Shown: in pieces, positions 25,029 to 32,617 of the stretch
How the letters are laid out: each line of letters opens with the position of its first letter
How positions within the stretch are numbered: position 1 is the stretch's first letter
Assembly (NCBI GenBank): GCA_021108255.1
Contig: JAIORG010000235.1
Span: 1 to 48,654 of the forward strand
Direction: 5' to 3'
Source: Anaerolineales bacterium
Lineage (GTDB): Bacteria > Chloroflexota > Anaerolineae > Anaerolineales > UBA11858
DNA length: 48,654 nt
Program-made: the position numbers and the translations under genes
The notes under the pieces: model-generated
The model's input: the letters and a program-made list of their open reading frames with translations, nothing else
Database searches by the model: none
What the model was told of the DNA's origin: nothing

Positions 25029-25091
25029 AAGACCTCGGAAGTCTTCAAGGGACCCAGCGAGAGAAAATATCTCAGAGACCTCCGAGGTCTG
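25029..25091. repeat. Inverted repeat of the AGACCTC-GAGGTCT family
   Basis: AAGACCTCGGA at 25029-25039 and TCCGAGGTCT at 25081-25090 are exact complements apart from the ends, 41 bases apart. Related palindromes lie at 27217-27231 and 27534-27548. Confidence 0.55.
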
Positions 25092-25093
25092 AC

Positions 25094-25176
25094 TCACTCC
25101 GGGTCAAACAGGCAGCCGGTGCCGCGCACATTGCTGACCCATTCCTCCGCCCCCGCGAAGAGAGCCAATTTCTTGC
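25094..25176 (-). pseudogene. Fragment of the response regulator 3' end
   Basis: On the minus strand this encodes about 26 residues, KLALFAGAEEWVSNVRGTG then CLFDPE and a stop. It is nearly identical to the C-terminus of the regulator at 26323, with a few base changes (one turns Tyr into Cys). Homology ends abruptly at 25176. The rest of the gap up to 25320 shows no gene. Confidence 0.8.
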
Positions 25177-25320
25177 CGTATATATACGGGAAAACTTACA
25201 ATTCTCCAGGAATCCAACTTAATAATTAAAGATCTTGTAAGGAGATAGTGGATACATTGGATTTATAATCATCAATGTGATTCTGAATAACAATCAGTTT
25301 AGCCTTAAAGGACATGAACC

Positions 25321-26154
25321 ATGAAAACCATTAGGATATTCTTGGTATTAATAACTTTAGTTTTGATTGCCTCCTGCTCACAAAATGCTAATTCTCAGGA
25401 ACACGATACTTCCAGTTTATCCCAGACTGGAGAGAAAACCTGTGGCGACAGCGTTTGCAATGGCCCAGAAAACCAAACAAACTGCCCAGAGGACTGCGGC
25501 ACCACCGAGGTAGGCGCTGTTAGAGAAAGTTCAGATGCAGAAAATTACTCTAGTGAGGAAACAGATACTGGATTTCGATATGTCTCTTCCTCGGGGACAA
25601 TAGAAACACATGCTAACCTGGCAGCCTCAGGGGATTTTAGTGGAGATTATTTTGAGTACAGCGGTTTTTACAGCATTGAACTCTGGTTCCCGATGGAAGG
25701 AGGCAAGGCAGTTCAACAACGTAACTCCATTACACTCACCGAATTCAAAGCCTTATTCCAAGGTGAATCCTCTTGCCGGCCTTGCGACTGGGAACCTGAG
25801 GAACAAGCCTATCAACCAGTTAGCTTTGATCTGGAGGCAGTTCTCAATCTGGATGGTGTTACCGAAAATAACAAATCGGCTGATGAACTTGTATACCAAT
25901 TGATAAAGGTTCCTCAACAATCCTTCTCGGTCAGCGTTTCCTGTCCCTGTCCCGGTTCTCAGGCTGATTATTCAGATTCGGCTGCCTATCAACAACTACT
26001 TGGATGGTTCTTCCAAAAACTGGTCAATCCGATTCAATTAAACGCATTGGAAACCAATCAGGTGGAGGAATTTACCCTCAATCCACTCGGATATATCAGT
26101 ATTCCAGAAGAGAATCTCTCCTATATCCTCGTTCCAGATCTCAACACACCATGA
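25321..26154 (+). CDS. Predicted lipoprotein with a CGDxVCNGPE cysteine motif
   Basis: The 277-residue product has a signal peptide ending LIASC, so Cys19 would be lipidated. Residues 41-60 carry CGDSVCNGPENQTNCPEDCG, a four-cysteine motif frequent in secreted proteins of bacteria and archaea, often near repeats or as a spacer that may bind calcium. The rest alternates polar and beta-like segments with two further cysteine pairs (SSCRPCDWEPEE and SVSCPCPGS). The final third is helical. AAGGA lies a few bases before the ATG. The gene lies alone between two direct copies of a tRNA-Gly/regulator segment, so it may have arrived with, or been trapped by, that duplication. Function unknown. Confidence 0.7.
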   Translation: MKTIRIFLVLITLVLIASCSQNANSQEHDTSSLSQTGEKTCGDSVCNGPENQTNCPEDCGTTEVGAVRESSDAENYSSEETDTGFRYVSSSGTIETHANLAASGDFSGDYFEYSGFYSIELWFPMEGGKAVQQRNSITLTEFKALFQGESSCRPCDWEPEEQAYQPVSFDLEAVLNLDGVTENNKSADELVYQLIKVPQQSFSVSVSCPCPGSQADYSDSAAYQQLLGWFFQKLVNPIQLNALETNQVEEFTLNPLGYISIPEENLSYILVPDLNTP

Positions 26155-26224
26155 AGAAATAACCTACCAGTATTGAATCCTGATCCTTGGTTATGATTTA
26201 TCATCTGAAATGGGTTTACTCCCA

Positions 26225-26308
26225 ACGTGTGTGGCCACGCGGTAGTCTTCGCGGTAAGGCATCAGTTTCCCAAGCTGACATCCACGGGTTCGAATCCCGT
26301 CACCCGCT
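26225..26308 (+). pseudogene. Broken second copy of tRNA-Gly(CCC)
   Basis: The 3' half is nearly identical to the tRNA at 24899, including loop TTCCCAA and the T arm. The acceptor 5' strand reads ACGTGTG, losing pairs 1-72 and 4-69. The D arm contains a 12-base insertion made of a repeated CGCGGTA. It should not fold as a working tRNA. The terminator of the intact copy is absent. Confidence 0.8.
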
Positions 26309-26322
26309 CTCTAAGACCTGAA

Positions 26323-27099
26323 TCACTCCGGGTCAAATAGGTAGCCGGTGCCGCGCACATTGCTGACCCATTCCTCCGCCCCCGCAAAGAGAACCAATTT
26401 CTTGCGCAGCCGGCTAATCATCGGTCTTAATACTTCCGGCGCTTCCATTTCAGGGATCTCAAACCCCTGCACCAGGAATACAATTTCCTGATGGGTCATC
26501 ACCCGTCCCCTGTTCTCCAGGAAAATACTCAGCAACTTACTTTCTGTAGGCGTCAACTGAGCGCGTTCGCTTCCGCGCCACATTTCACGCCGCTCAAGAT
26601 CCACCGTGATCCCCCTGGGCAAGTTCACCACCCTCCTGGCCGGCAGTTCCTCGGTGCGAATGCCTTCCACATCCTTAAGCTGATCCAAGGAAGACTCTAA
26701 CTGCTCAATCAGGATTTCTTTCCTGGTCCGGGTTTCTTTTTCAGATAAAGCCTTGCTGATACTGAGCAGAATCTCGTCTGCAGTATAGGGTTTCAGCATA
26801 TAGTCTTGCGCGCCGCTGCGGATGGCTTCAATAGCTGATTCCAGCGATCCATACCCGGTGATAATAATAATCCGGGTATCAGGATGATATTTCCTGATCT
26901 CATGCATCACTTCAACTCCATCTATGCCGGGCATCCTGATATCCAGCAGCACCAGGTCATATTTCTCTCCGGACAGGGCTTCCAGGGCAACATCACCTGC
27001 ACCGGCTGAGTCCGCCTGGTATTCTTCCGTCCGCAGTAATTCTTCCAGGGATTCGCGAACCCCTTTATCGTCATCAACAATCAGAATTTTCGCAGCCAT
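26323..27099 (-). CDS. Response regulator, receiver plus winged helix (OmpR type)
   Basis: Residues 1-120 are a receiver domain with all key residues: acidic pocket Asp9-Asp11 (IVDDDKG), phosphorylation site Asp53 in VLLDIRMPG, Thr81 in IIITGYG, and Lys103 in MLKPY. A coiled linker follows (about 125-160). The C-terminus is a winged helix (ERAQLTPTESKLLSIFLENRG, split here as ERAQLTPTES and KLLSIFLENRG) ending in VRGTGYLFDPE. So it should be a two-component DNA-binding regulator. No histidine kinase lies beside it. On the minus strand GGAGGAAG precedes the ATG. Its 3' end is duplicated as a fragment at 25094-25176. Confidence 0.93.
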   Translation of the reverse strand: MAAKILIVDDDKGVRESLEELLRTEEYQADSAGAGDVALEALSGEKYDLVLLDIRMPGIDGVEVMHEIRKYHPDTRIIIITGYGSLESAIEAIRSGAQDYMLKPYTADEILLSISKALSEKETRTRKEILIEQLESSLDQLKDVEGIRTEELPARRVVNLPRGITVDLERREMWRGSERAQLTPTESKLLSIFLENRGRVMTHQEIVFLVQGFEIPEMEAPEVLRPMISRLRKKLVLFAGAEEWVSNVRGTGYLFDPE

Positions 27100-27216
27100 A
27101 ATCTTCCTCCACCTTAAGAACCATTAAATCGCTTTGGCTGATTTCCTCTGGGTTTTTATTCAACCCTTCTCTTGATTATGTACTTGTATCATATCATATC
27201 TGGTTTAGACCTATCT

Positions 27217-27231
27217 AGACCTCCAAGGCCT
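27217..27231. repeat. Degenerate copy of the AGACCTC-GAGGTCT palindrome
   Basis: AGACCTCCAAGGCCT differs from the palindrome family by a few bases. It starts the repeat-rich gap between the response regulator and argF. Confidence 0.4.
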
Positions 27232-27306
27232 ACAAAAAGGCCTATTTATCCCTGGGCAGTCGGCGATTAAAATCGCTCTTTAGGGCTGGTCCTTCTACAA
27301 GTTGAT

Positions 27307-27445
27307 CCTGAGCGGACTCCGAGTGTAACCGAGGAGAGAGTCGCAGGGCTCAGGACAGGCGCCAAATGTCAACCTGCGTTGACGTTTAAGTTTTGGCTAA
27401 ACCATAAGCAAAGAGTAATCCTTTAGCGTCCCTGGAGAGGGACGC
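27307..27445. repeat. Hairpin-rich intergenic repeats
   Basis: A nested hairpin has outer arms CCTGAGC (27307-27313) and GCTCAGG (27348-27354) and inner arms GACTC (27315-27319) and GAGTC (27338-27342). A second hairpin is GCGTCCCT, loop GGAG, AGGGACGC at 27426-27445. Further on, TAGAGG/CCTCTTA pairs near 27511-27529. No gene is credible in 27100-27618. Confidence 0.5.
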
Positions 27446-27533
27446 CCAGCGAAGCTCCTTCTACGACTTTCGCGAAGCATCTACCCTTTGGGTAAAGGGC
27501 AGTCGGAACTTAGAGGATGTAACCTCTTATTCT

Positions 27534-27565
27534 AGACCTCAGAGGTCTTAAAGACCTCTGAAATC
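27534..27565. repeat. AGACCTC-A-GAGGTCT palindrome and a partial second copy
   Basis: A perfect 7-1-7 palindrome at 27534-27548 is followed at 27551-27565 by AGACCTCTGAAATCT, a degraded version. Same family as 25029-25091. Confidence 0.55.
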
Positions 27566-27618
27566 TATTGTATATTACTTCTATCATACAAAACTTTCCT
27601 CCTTTTTGCAATTTAGAG

Positions 27619-27688
27619 GATTTTTGTCCCCTTAATCAAGCTGGAAAAATCCACTCATGTTATACTTCACTAAAAGCGGACAAAAATC
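27619..27688 (+). promoter_or_regulatory. argF upstream region: promoter -10 between two inverted 11-bp sites
   Basis: GATTTTTGTCC at 27619-27629 and its exact complement GGACAAAAATC at 27678-27688 flank a -10-like TATACT at 27661-27666. The arms would lie at about -54 to -44 and +5 to +15. This layout suggests two operator half-sites or a looping repressor. It does not look like a standard ArgR box. A -35 hexamer is not clear. Confidence 0.4.
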
Positions 27689-27703
27689 GACAGGAGCGGA
27701 TAT

Positions 27704-28621
27704 ATGAAAGATTATTTGGCGGTAGCAGACTTTTCAGCGGAGGAACTGCAGTCCATCCTCGATACCGCGATTGAGTTAAAAACAGAATGGAAAAAGAATG
27801 GAAATCCGCCTATTTTAAAAGATAAAGTGCTGGCGATGATTTTCCAAAAACCCAGTTTACGAACCCGGGTTTCCTTTGATATGGCAATGCGCCACCTGGG
27901 TGGAGATGCTTTGTATCTCTCTCCAGCGGAGATCGGGCTCGGCAAACGGGAGTCTATCGCGGATATCGCCCGGGTGCTTTCAGGATATGTAGATGTCCTT
28001 ATGGCTCGAGTATTTGATCACCAACACATCCTGGAATTGGGTAAATGGTCAGAAATCCCGGTCATCAACGGATTAAGTGACTACAACCATCCCTGCCAGG
28101 CAGCCGCGGACGCCCTCACTATCCAGGAGAATTTTGGATCCCTGAAAGGCATTAAAGTTACCTATATCGGGGACGGCAATAACGTAGCTGTCTCGCTGAT
28201 GCATTTCTGCGCCAAACTCGGCGCTGATTTTACTATCGGACATCCGGAAGGCTACGGCATCAATCCTGAAGCAGTCGCCCTGGGCGAGAAATTCGCGGCA
28301 GAAAGCGGAAGCTCGATCAGCCAGCTGAACGATCCGCGAGAAGCAGTCTCTGGCTCCCAGGTAATTTACACCGACACCTGGGTCAGCATGGGGCAGGATG
28401 AAGAGGCAGCCGGGCGAAAAGAGGTCTTCCCCCCCTTCCAGGTGAATCAATCCCTCCTGGAAGGAGCAGAGAAAGACGCTATTGTGCTGCATTGTCTGCC
28501 AGCCCATCGTGGTGAGGAAATCACCGATGAAGTTGCGGATGGTCCCAATTCCCGCCTTTTCCCCCAGGCACACAACCGGCTCCATGCCCAGAAGGCAATT
28601 CTGGTCAAACTATTAACCTGA
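27704..28621 (+). CDS. argF: Ornithine carbamoyltransferase
   Basis: This enzyme makes citrulline from ornithine and carbamoyl phosphate in arginine synthesis, or works in reverse in arginine breakdown. The 305-residue length is normal. The carbamoyl-phosphate loop is SLRTR at residues 51-55 (a known variant of STRTR). HPCQ lies at 129-132, the ornithine-binding DTWVSMG at 224-230, and HCLPAHRGEE from 263. CAGGAG precedes the ATG at 27704. No other arginine gene is adjacent. The next gene is alanine dehydrogenase, 25 bases away, so direction (synthesis or breakdown) cannot be judged from context. Confidence 0.95.
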   Translation: MKDYLAVADFSAEELQSILDTAIELKTEWKKNGNPPILKDKVLAMIFQKPSLRTRVSFDMAMRHLGGDALYLSPAEIGLGKRESIADIARVLSGYVDVLMARVFDHQHILELGKWSEIPVINGLSDYNHPCQAAADALTIQENFGSLKGIKVTYIGDGNNVAVSLMHFCAKLGADFTIGHPEGYGINPEAVALGEKFAAESGSSISQLNDPREAVSGSQVIYTDTWVSMGQDEEAAGRKEVFPPFQVNQSLLEGAEKDAIVLHCLPAHRGEEITDEVADGPNSRLFPQAHNRLHAQKAILVKLLT

Positions 28622-28646
28622 CTTATAAAGCGGCGAGGTGCAACTG

Positions 28647-29747
28647 ATGAATATTTGTATACCAAAAGAACGGCGCGATTCTGAATACCGGGTCGGACTA
28701 ACACCGGCAGGAATTCAACTCTTAACCCAGCAGGGACATATTTGCTTTATAGAAAAGGAAGCCGGTGTAGGAAGTGGTTTTTCTGACCATGCTTACCAGG
28801 AAGCCGGCGCTACAATTGTTTACAGCGGGGAAGAAATCTACGGTCGGGCTGACCTGATTCTTAAGGTCTCATCTCCCATAAAGGAAGAATACGACTGGAT
28901 GCAGGAAGGATTAACCCTGCTTGGATTCCTCCATCTCTCAGCCGGAGGATCAGCGAAAGTAGATACCCTGCTGAGTAAAAATATTACCGCCATCGGCTAT
29001 GAAATTATCCAGATAGAGAACGGTTCCCTGCCGGTATTAAGACCTCTCAGCCAGCTGGCCGGAAGAATGATCCCCCAGGTAGCGGCCACCCTGGCTCAAA
29101 ACAATTATGGAGGCAAAGGATTTTATGTTGGAGGTGTACCCGGAATCCCAAGGGCCAATGTGGTGATCCTTGGAGCCGGGACAGTAGGCCGCAATGCTGC
29201 CCGCTCCTTCCTGGGACTGGGCGCCAATGTGCACATGCTGGACAGCTCCCTGGAAGTTCTTCAGCAAATTGATCGTGAATTTTCCACCAGGGTAAATACC
29301 CTGATTTCCTATCCCTTTAACATCCATAAAATCTGCTCGCTCGCTAATATATTTGTCGGCGCGATCCTGGTGCCGGGGGCTTCTTCCCCAGTGGTTGTTA
29401 CCCGGGAAATGGTCCAGCAGCTTCATCCCCGGTCAATCATTATTGACAGCTCTATTGACCAGGGCGGCTGCTTTGAAACCAGCCGTCCCACCACCCACAG
29501 CAATCCCACTTACCTTGAAGAGGATGTCATCCATTACTGTGTGCCAAATATGACTGGTGTCCTGGGTCGGACCGGAACCCATGTCCTGAGCAATGCAATC
29601 TGGCCATATATCGCCCAGATTGCCGAGCTTGGAATCAAAAAATCCCTTAAAACAAACCCGGCGTTAAACAATGGTGTTTACATACATCAGGGGAAGGTCG
29701 TTAAACAAGTACTGACCAACGCCCTGGAGGGCAGGAAAAAGCTATGA
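28647..29747 (+). CDS. ald: Alanine dehydrogenase
   Basis: The enzyme interconverts L-alanine with pyruvate and ammonia using NAD. The sequence matches family markers: N-terminal IPKERRDSEYRVGLTP, the substrate-binding LGFLHLSAGG, the nucleotide-binding VVILGAGTVGRNAA, and the C-terminal PNMTGVLGRTGTHVLSNA. The ATG at 28647 is preferred because GAGG ends eight bases upstream; a GTG at 28638 overlaps that signal. That gives 366 residues, the usual length. The stop overlaps the CoA-transferase start as ATGA, linking alanine-derived pyruvate to acyl-CoA chemistry in one transcript. Confidence 0.93.
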   Translation: MNICIPKERRDSEYRVGLTPAGIQLLTQQGHICFIEKEAGVGSGFSDHAYQEAGATIVYSGEEIYGRADLILKVSSPIKEEYDWMQEGLTLLGFLHLSAGGSAKVDTLLSKNITAIGYEIIQIENGSLPVLRPLSQLAGRMIPQVAATLAQNNYGGKGFYVGGVPGIPRANVVILGAGTVGRNAARSFLGLGANVHMLDSSLEVLQQIDREFSTRVNTLISYPFNIHKICSLANIFVGAILVPGASSPVVVTREMVQQLHPRSIIIDSSIDQGGCFETSRPTTHSNPTYLEEDVIHYCVPNMTGVLGRTGTHVLSNAIWPYIAQIAELGIKKSLKTNPALNNGVYIHQGKVVKQVLTNALEGRKKL

Positions 29748-31039
29748 GCTGGACTGATCAATACAAACAAAAAGTTGTTACCCCCGCGGAAGCAGTAAAA
29801 GCAGTTAAATCCGGTGACCGGATCTTCCTTACCGGTAACTGTTCCGTACCAAAAACGGTCTTGTCTGCTCTAGTGGATCGAGCGCCAGAGCTTCAGGATG
29901 TAGAAATTTGCCAGGCTTTAACAACTGGATCTGCTGACTATGTCAGCCCGGAATTGGAGGGACATCTGCGGGTGAACACCATGTTCATCAGCCATAACAT
30001 CCGCGAAGCTGTCCAGAATGGGGGGGCGGATTTTACTCCGGTGTTATTATCAGAGTTTCCACTCTTGTTTAAAGATAATTTCCTCCCGGTAGATGTGGCC
30101 TTTGTGCACCTCTCTCCCCCTGATCCGCACGGCTACTGCAGCTTCGGCGTGGAAGTAGGATTAAGTAAAAGCCCTGCCGAATCAGCACAGATAGTCATCG
30201 CCGAAATAAATGAACAAATGCCCCGCACCCTGGGGGATTCCTTCATCCACGTCAGCGCGATCGACTATATTGTACCGGTCGACTACCAACTTCCTGAGCT
30301 GCCAATGGGGGATGGAAACCCATCAGACACGGTTAAGAAAATTGCCAGTTACATCGCTGAGTTGATTCCGGATGAAGCGACCATGCAAATGGGCATCGGC
30401 GCCATTCCGGACGCGGTGCTGCATTATCTTTTTGACAAGAAAGACCTGGGCATTCATACTGAATTGTTTTCAGATGGTGTGATCGACCTGGTTGAAGCGG
30501 GCGTCATAACGAATTCAAAAAAATCTTTACATCCCGGAAAAATCGTCGTTGGATTTATCCTGGGCACAAAACGCCTTTATGACTGGGTTCACAACAACCC
30601 GCTGTGCGAGTTTCTCCGCACAGAATACATCAATGATCCCTTTATTGTCTCTCAAAATGACCGCATGGTAGCTGTCAACTCTGCAATTGAGATTGACCTT
30701 ACCGGCCAAGTCTGCGCGGACAGCATCGGCACCAAGCTGTACAGTGGTGTTGGAGGACAGCTGGATTTCATTTACGGCGCCTCCCGTTCAAAAGGCGGTG
30801 TGCCCATTATCGCGCTGCCGAGTACTGCGAGGGACTTCAGCCGGATTGTCCCCACCTTAAAACAAGGTGCCGGGGTAGTCACAACCAGGAACCACATCCA
30901 TTATGTGGTTACAGAGTACGGCGTGGCAGATCTGTACGGTAAAACCATCCAACAACGGGCGCAGTCATTGATCGATGTTGCTCATCCCAAATTTAGAGAA
31001 GAGTTAACCAAAGAAGCGAAAGCTTTGCATTATATTTAG
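29744..31039 (+). CDS. Acetyl-CoA hydrolase/4-hydroxybutyrate CoA-transferase family protein
   Basis: The 431-residue product is a class I CoA-transferase: GNCSVPKTVLSALVDRAPEL near the start, the SPPDPHGYCSFG motif at 124-135, the catalytic Glu240 in HTELFSDG that would form a glutamyl-CoA ester, and SKGGVPIIALPSTA near 345. Members move CoA between acetate and butyrate-type acids or act on acetyl-CoA or succinyl-CoA; the exact acids cannot be read from sequence. It overlaps ald and precedes pyruvate kinase by 50 bases, a context that fits fermentation of amino acids and sugars to acetate or other acids. Confidence 0.88.
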   Translation: MSWTDQYKQKVVTPAEAVKAVKSGDRIFLTGNCSVPKTVLSALVDRAPELQDVEICQALTTGSADYVSPELEGHLRVNTMFISHNIREAVQNGGADFTPVLLSEFPLLFKDNFLPVDVAFVHLSPPDPHGYCSFGVEVGLSKSPAESAQIVIAEINEQMPRTLGDSFIHVSAIDYIVPVDYQLPELPMGDGNPSDTVKKIASYIAELIPDEATMQMGIGAIPDAVLHYLFDKKDLGIHTELFSDGVIDLVEAGVITNSKKSLHPGKIVVGFILGTKRLYDWVHNNPLCEFLRTEYINDPFIVSQNDRMVAVNSAIEIDLTGQVCADSIGTKLYSGVGGQLDFIYGASRSKGGVPIIALPSTARDFSRIVPTLKQGAGVVTTRNHIHYVVTEYGVADLYGKTIQQRAQSLIDVAHPKFREELTKEAKALHYI

Positions 31040-31089
31040 ATTGTTTATTCAGTGGGTTGTAAATTGAATTTTTTTAGAGAGAGCAGACT

Positions 31090-32526
31090 ATGAACCGCCG
31101 GGCAAAAATCATTGCCACGCTGGGACCTGCCAGCGATGATAAAGAAACAATCAGAAACCTGCTTACAGCCGGTATGGATGTAGCTCGAATTAACTTCTCA
31201 CACGGTGACCTGGAAAGCCATGCCCGGGTAATCCAGACCCTGCGAGAAACAGCCCGGGAGCTTAACCGTCCAATCACAATCCTCCAGGATCTCTCTGGCC
31301 CAAAAATCCGCACCGGAGAAATACCGTCCGGAGTGATCAACCTGATCCAAGGAAAACAGTTCACTCTCACGACTGATAATATCCAGGGAACAGAGGAAAT
31401 TGTCTCTGTAAATTATTTAGATCTACCTCAAAGTGCAGAAGTGGGAGGCCGGATTCTTCTGGATGATGGAAAACTTGAATTAAAAGTAAAAGAGATCAAG
31501 GGCAACCAGGTCATAACCGAAGTCATCCAGGGGGGAGTGCTGAAACCCCGTAAAGGCGTCAACCTGCCGGGGGCGAATTTGACCATCCGGACATTGACAG
31601 ATAAAGACATCGTTGATCTAAAATTTGGTTTAGCCCATGATATTGATGTACTGGCACTGTCCTTTGTGCGGAGCGCAGAGGATATTAAAAGGCTTCGCCA
31701 GGAGATCAAGAAGATCAACCCGGATCATGGGGGCATTCCAATCATAGCCAAGCTGGAACACCCAGACGCAATTGAAAATCTGCATAAAATCATCCATGAA
31801 GCAGATGGCGTTATGGTAGCCCGGGGAGATCTGGGAATCGAAATGCCTCCGGAATCTGTCCCGATTGAACAAAAACGGATCGTTTCCATGGCGAACAAAC
31901 ATCTCAGTTATGTGATTATCGCCACCCAAATGCTTGATTCCATGGTGGACAACCCCCGCCCTACCCGGGCAGAAGCCTCCGATGTCGCCAATGCTGTGCT
32001 TGATGGAAGTGACGCGGTGATGCTCTCAGGAGAGACCGCCATTGGCAAATTCCCCATAAAAACCGTCCAGATGATGTCTTCAATTATCCGGCAAAGTGAA
32101 GATCATATCGACGAATGGGGACATTCTTATTTCGACCCGGCTGAAGATGCCATTCATGGTGATGCAGTTGCCATTACCCGGGCGGCCAGGGAACTGGCTC
32201 ACGACCGTTCTGTCGCTGCCATCGCTGTTTTTACCAGGAGCGGCAGGACTGCAAAACTGATGTCCAAAGCCCGACCGCATGTTCCCATCCTGGCTTTTAC
32301 CCCTGTAGAAAAGACCTACCAGTATCTTTCAATGCTGTGGGGTATAACTCCGTACCTCATCCCGCAGGCAGCTACTATCGAGGAGATGATCGGCCACGTT
32401 GAAACAGCAGTTATAGAAGGAACACCGGTAAAACCGGGTCAGGAAATAGTCCTTATTGCAGGGTTCCCGATTGACAAAATGGTTCCTCCCAACCTGGCGC
32501 TCCTTCATACCGTAAAATCAAGATAA
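31090..32526 (+). CDS. pyk: Pyruvate kinase
   Basis: The enzyme converts phosphoenolpyruvate and ADP to pyruvate and ATP. The 478-residue product starts MNRRAKIIATLGPAS and has the active-site RINFSHG (33-39), the DLSGPKIRTGE strand, and the metal and catalytic region IIAKLEHPDA then GVMVARGDLGIEMP. Domain C ends with the usual VLIAGFPI. Length is that of the standard form, without the extra C-terminal phosphohistidine-like domain of Bacillus enzymes. AGAGAGAG lies before the ATG. The lysine of the catalytic motif is in KLE rather than the commoner KIE, a conservative change. Confidence 0.95.
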   Translation: MNRRAKIIATLGPASDDKETIRNLLTAGMDVARINFSHGDLESHARVIQTLRETARELNRPITILQDLSGPKIRTGEIPSGVINLIQGKQFTLTTDNIQGTEEIVSVNYLDLPQSAEVGGRILLDDGKLELKVKEIKGNQVITEVIQGGVLKPRKGVNLPGANLTIRTLTDKDIVDLKFGLAHDIDVLALSFVRSAEDIKRLRQEIKKINPDHGGIPIIAKLEHPDAIENLHKIIHEADGVMVARGDLGIEMPPESVPIEQKRIVSMANKHLSYVIIATQMLDSMVDNPRPTRAEASDVANAVLDGSDAVMLSGETAIGKFPIKTVQMMSSIIRQSEDHIDEWGHSYFDPAEDAIHGDAVAITRAARELAHDRSVAAIAVFTRSGRTAKLMSKARPHVPILAFTPVEKTYQYLSMLWGITPYLIPQAATIEEMIGHVETAVIEGTPVKPGQEIVLIAGFPIDKMVPPNLALLHTVKSR

Positions 32527-32569
32527 AGTTTCACCACAGCGAACTCAATCAATCTGTTAGTATTAGTTT

Positions 32570-32591
32570 ATCCCTCTGAAGTTTGAGGGAT
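32570..32591 (+). terminator. Possible weak terminator after pyk
   Basis: ATCCCTC (32570-32576) pairs with GAGGGAT (32585-32591) over an eight-base loop. There is no T run after it, so function is uncertain. Confidence 0.3.
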
Positions 32592-32617
32592 CTATTCACC
32601 ACCCCCGGGGGCAGCAA

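Noticed and set aside
24899..26405. Complete integrative element at tRNA-Gly
   Set aside because: Direct repeats are present, but no integrase, relaxase or phage gene lies between them, so only a duplication or remnant can be claimed.
27100..27703. CRISPR-like array
   Set aside because: The hairpins differ from each other and there is no regular repeat-spacer pattern.
27568..27774. 68-codon frame overlapping the argF start
   Set aside because: Covers the argF regulatory region and runs into argF in another frame; no start signal.
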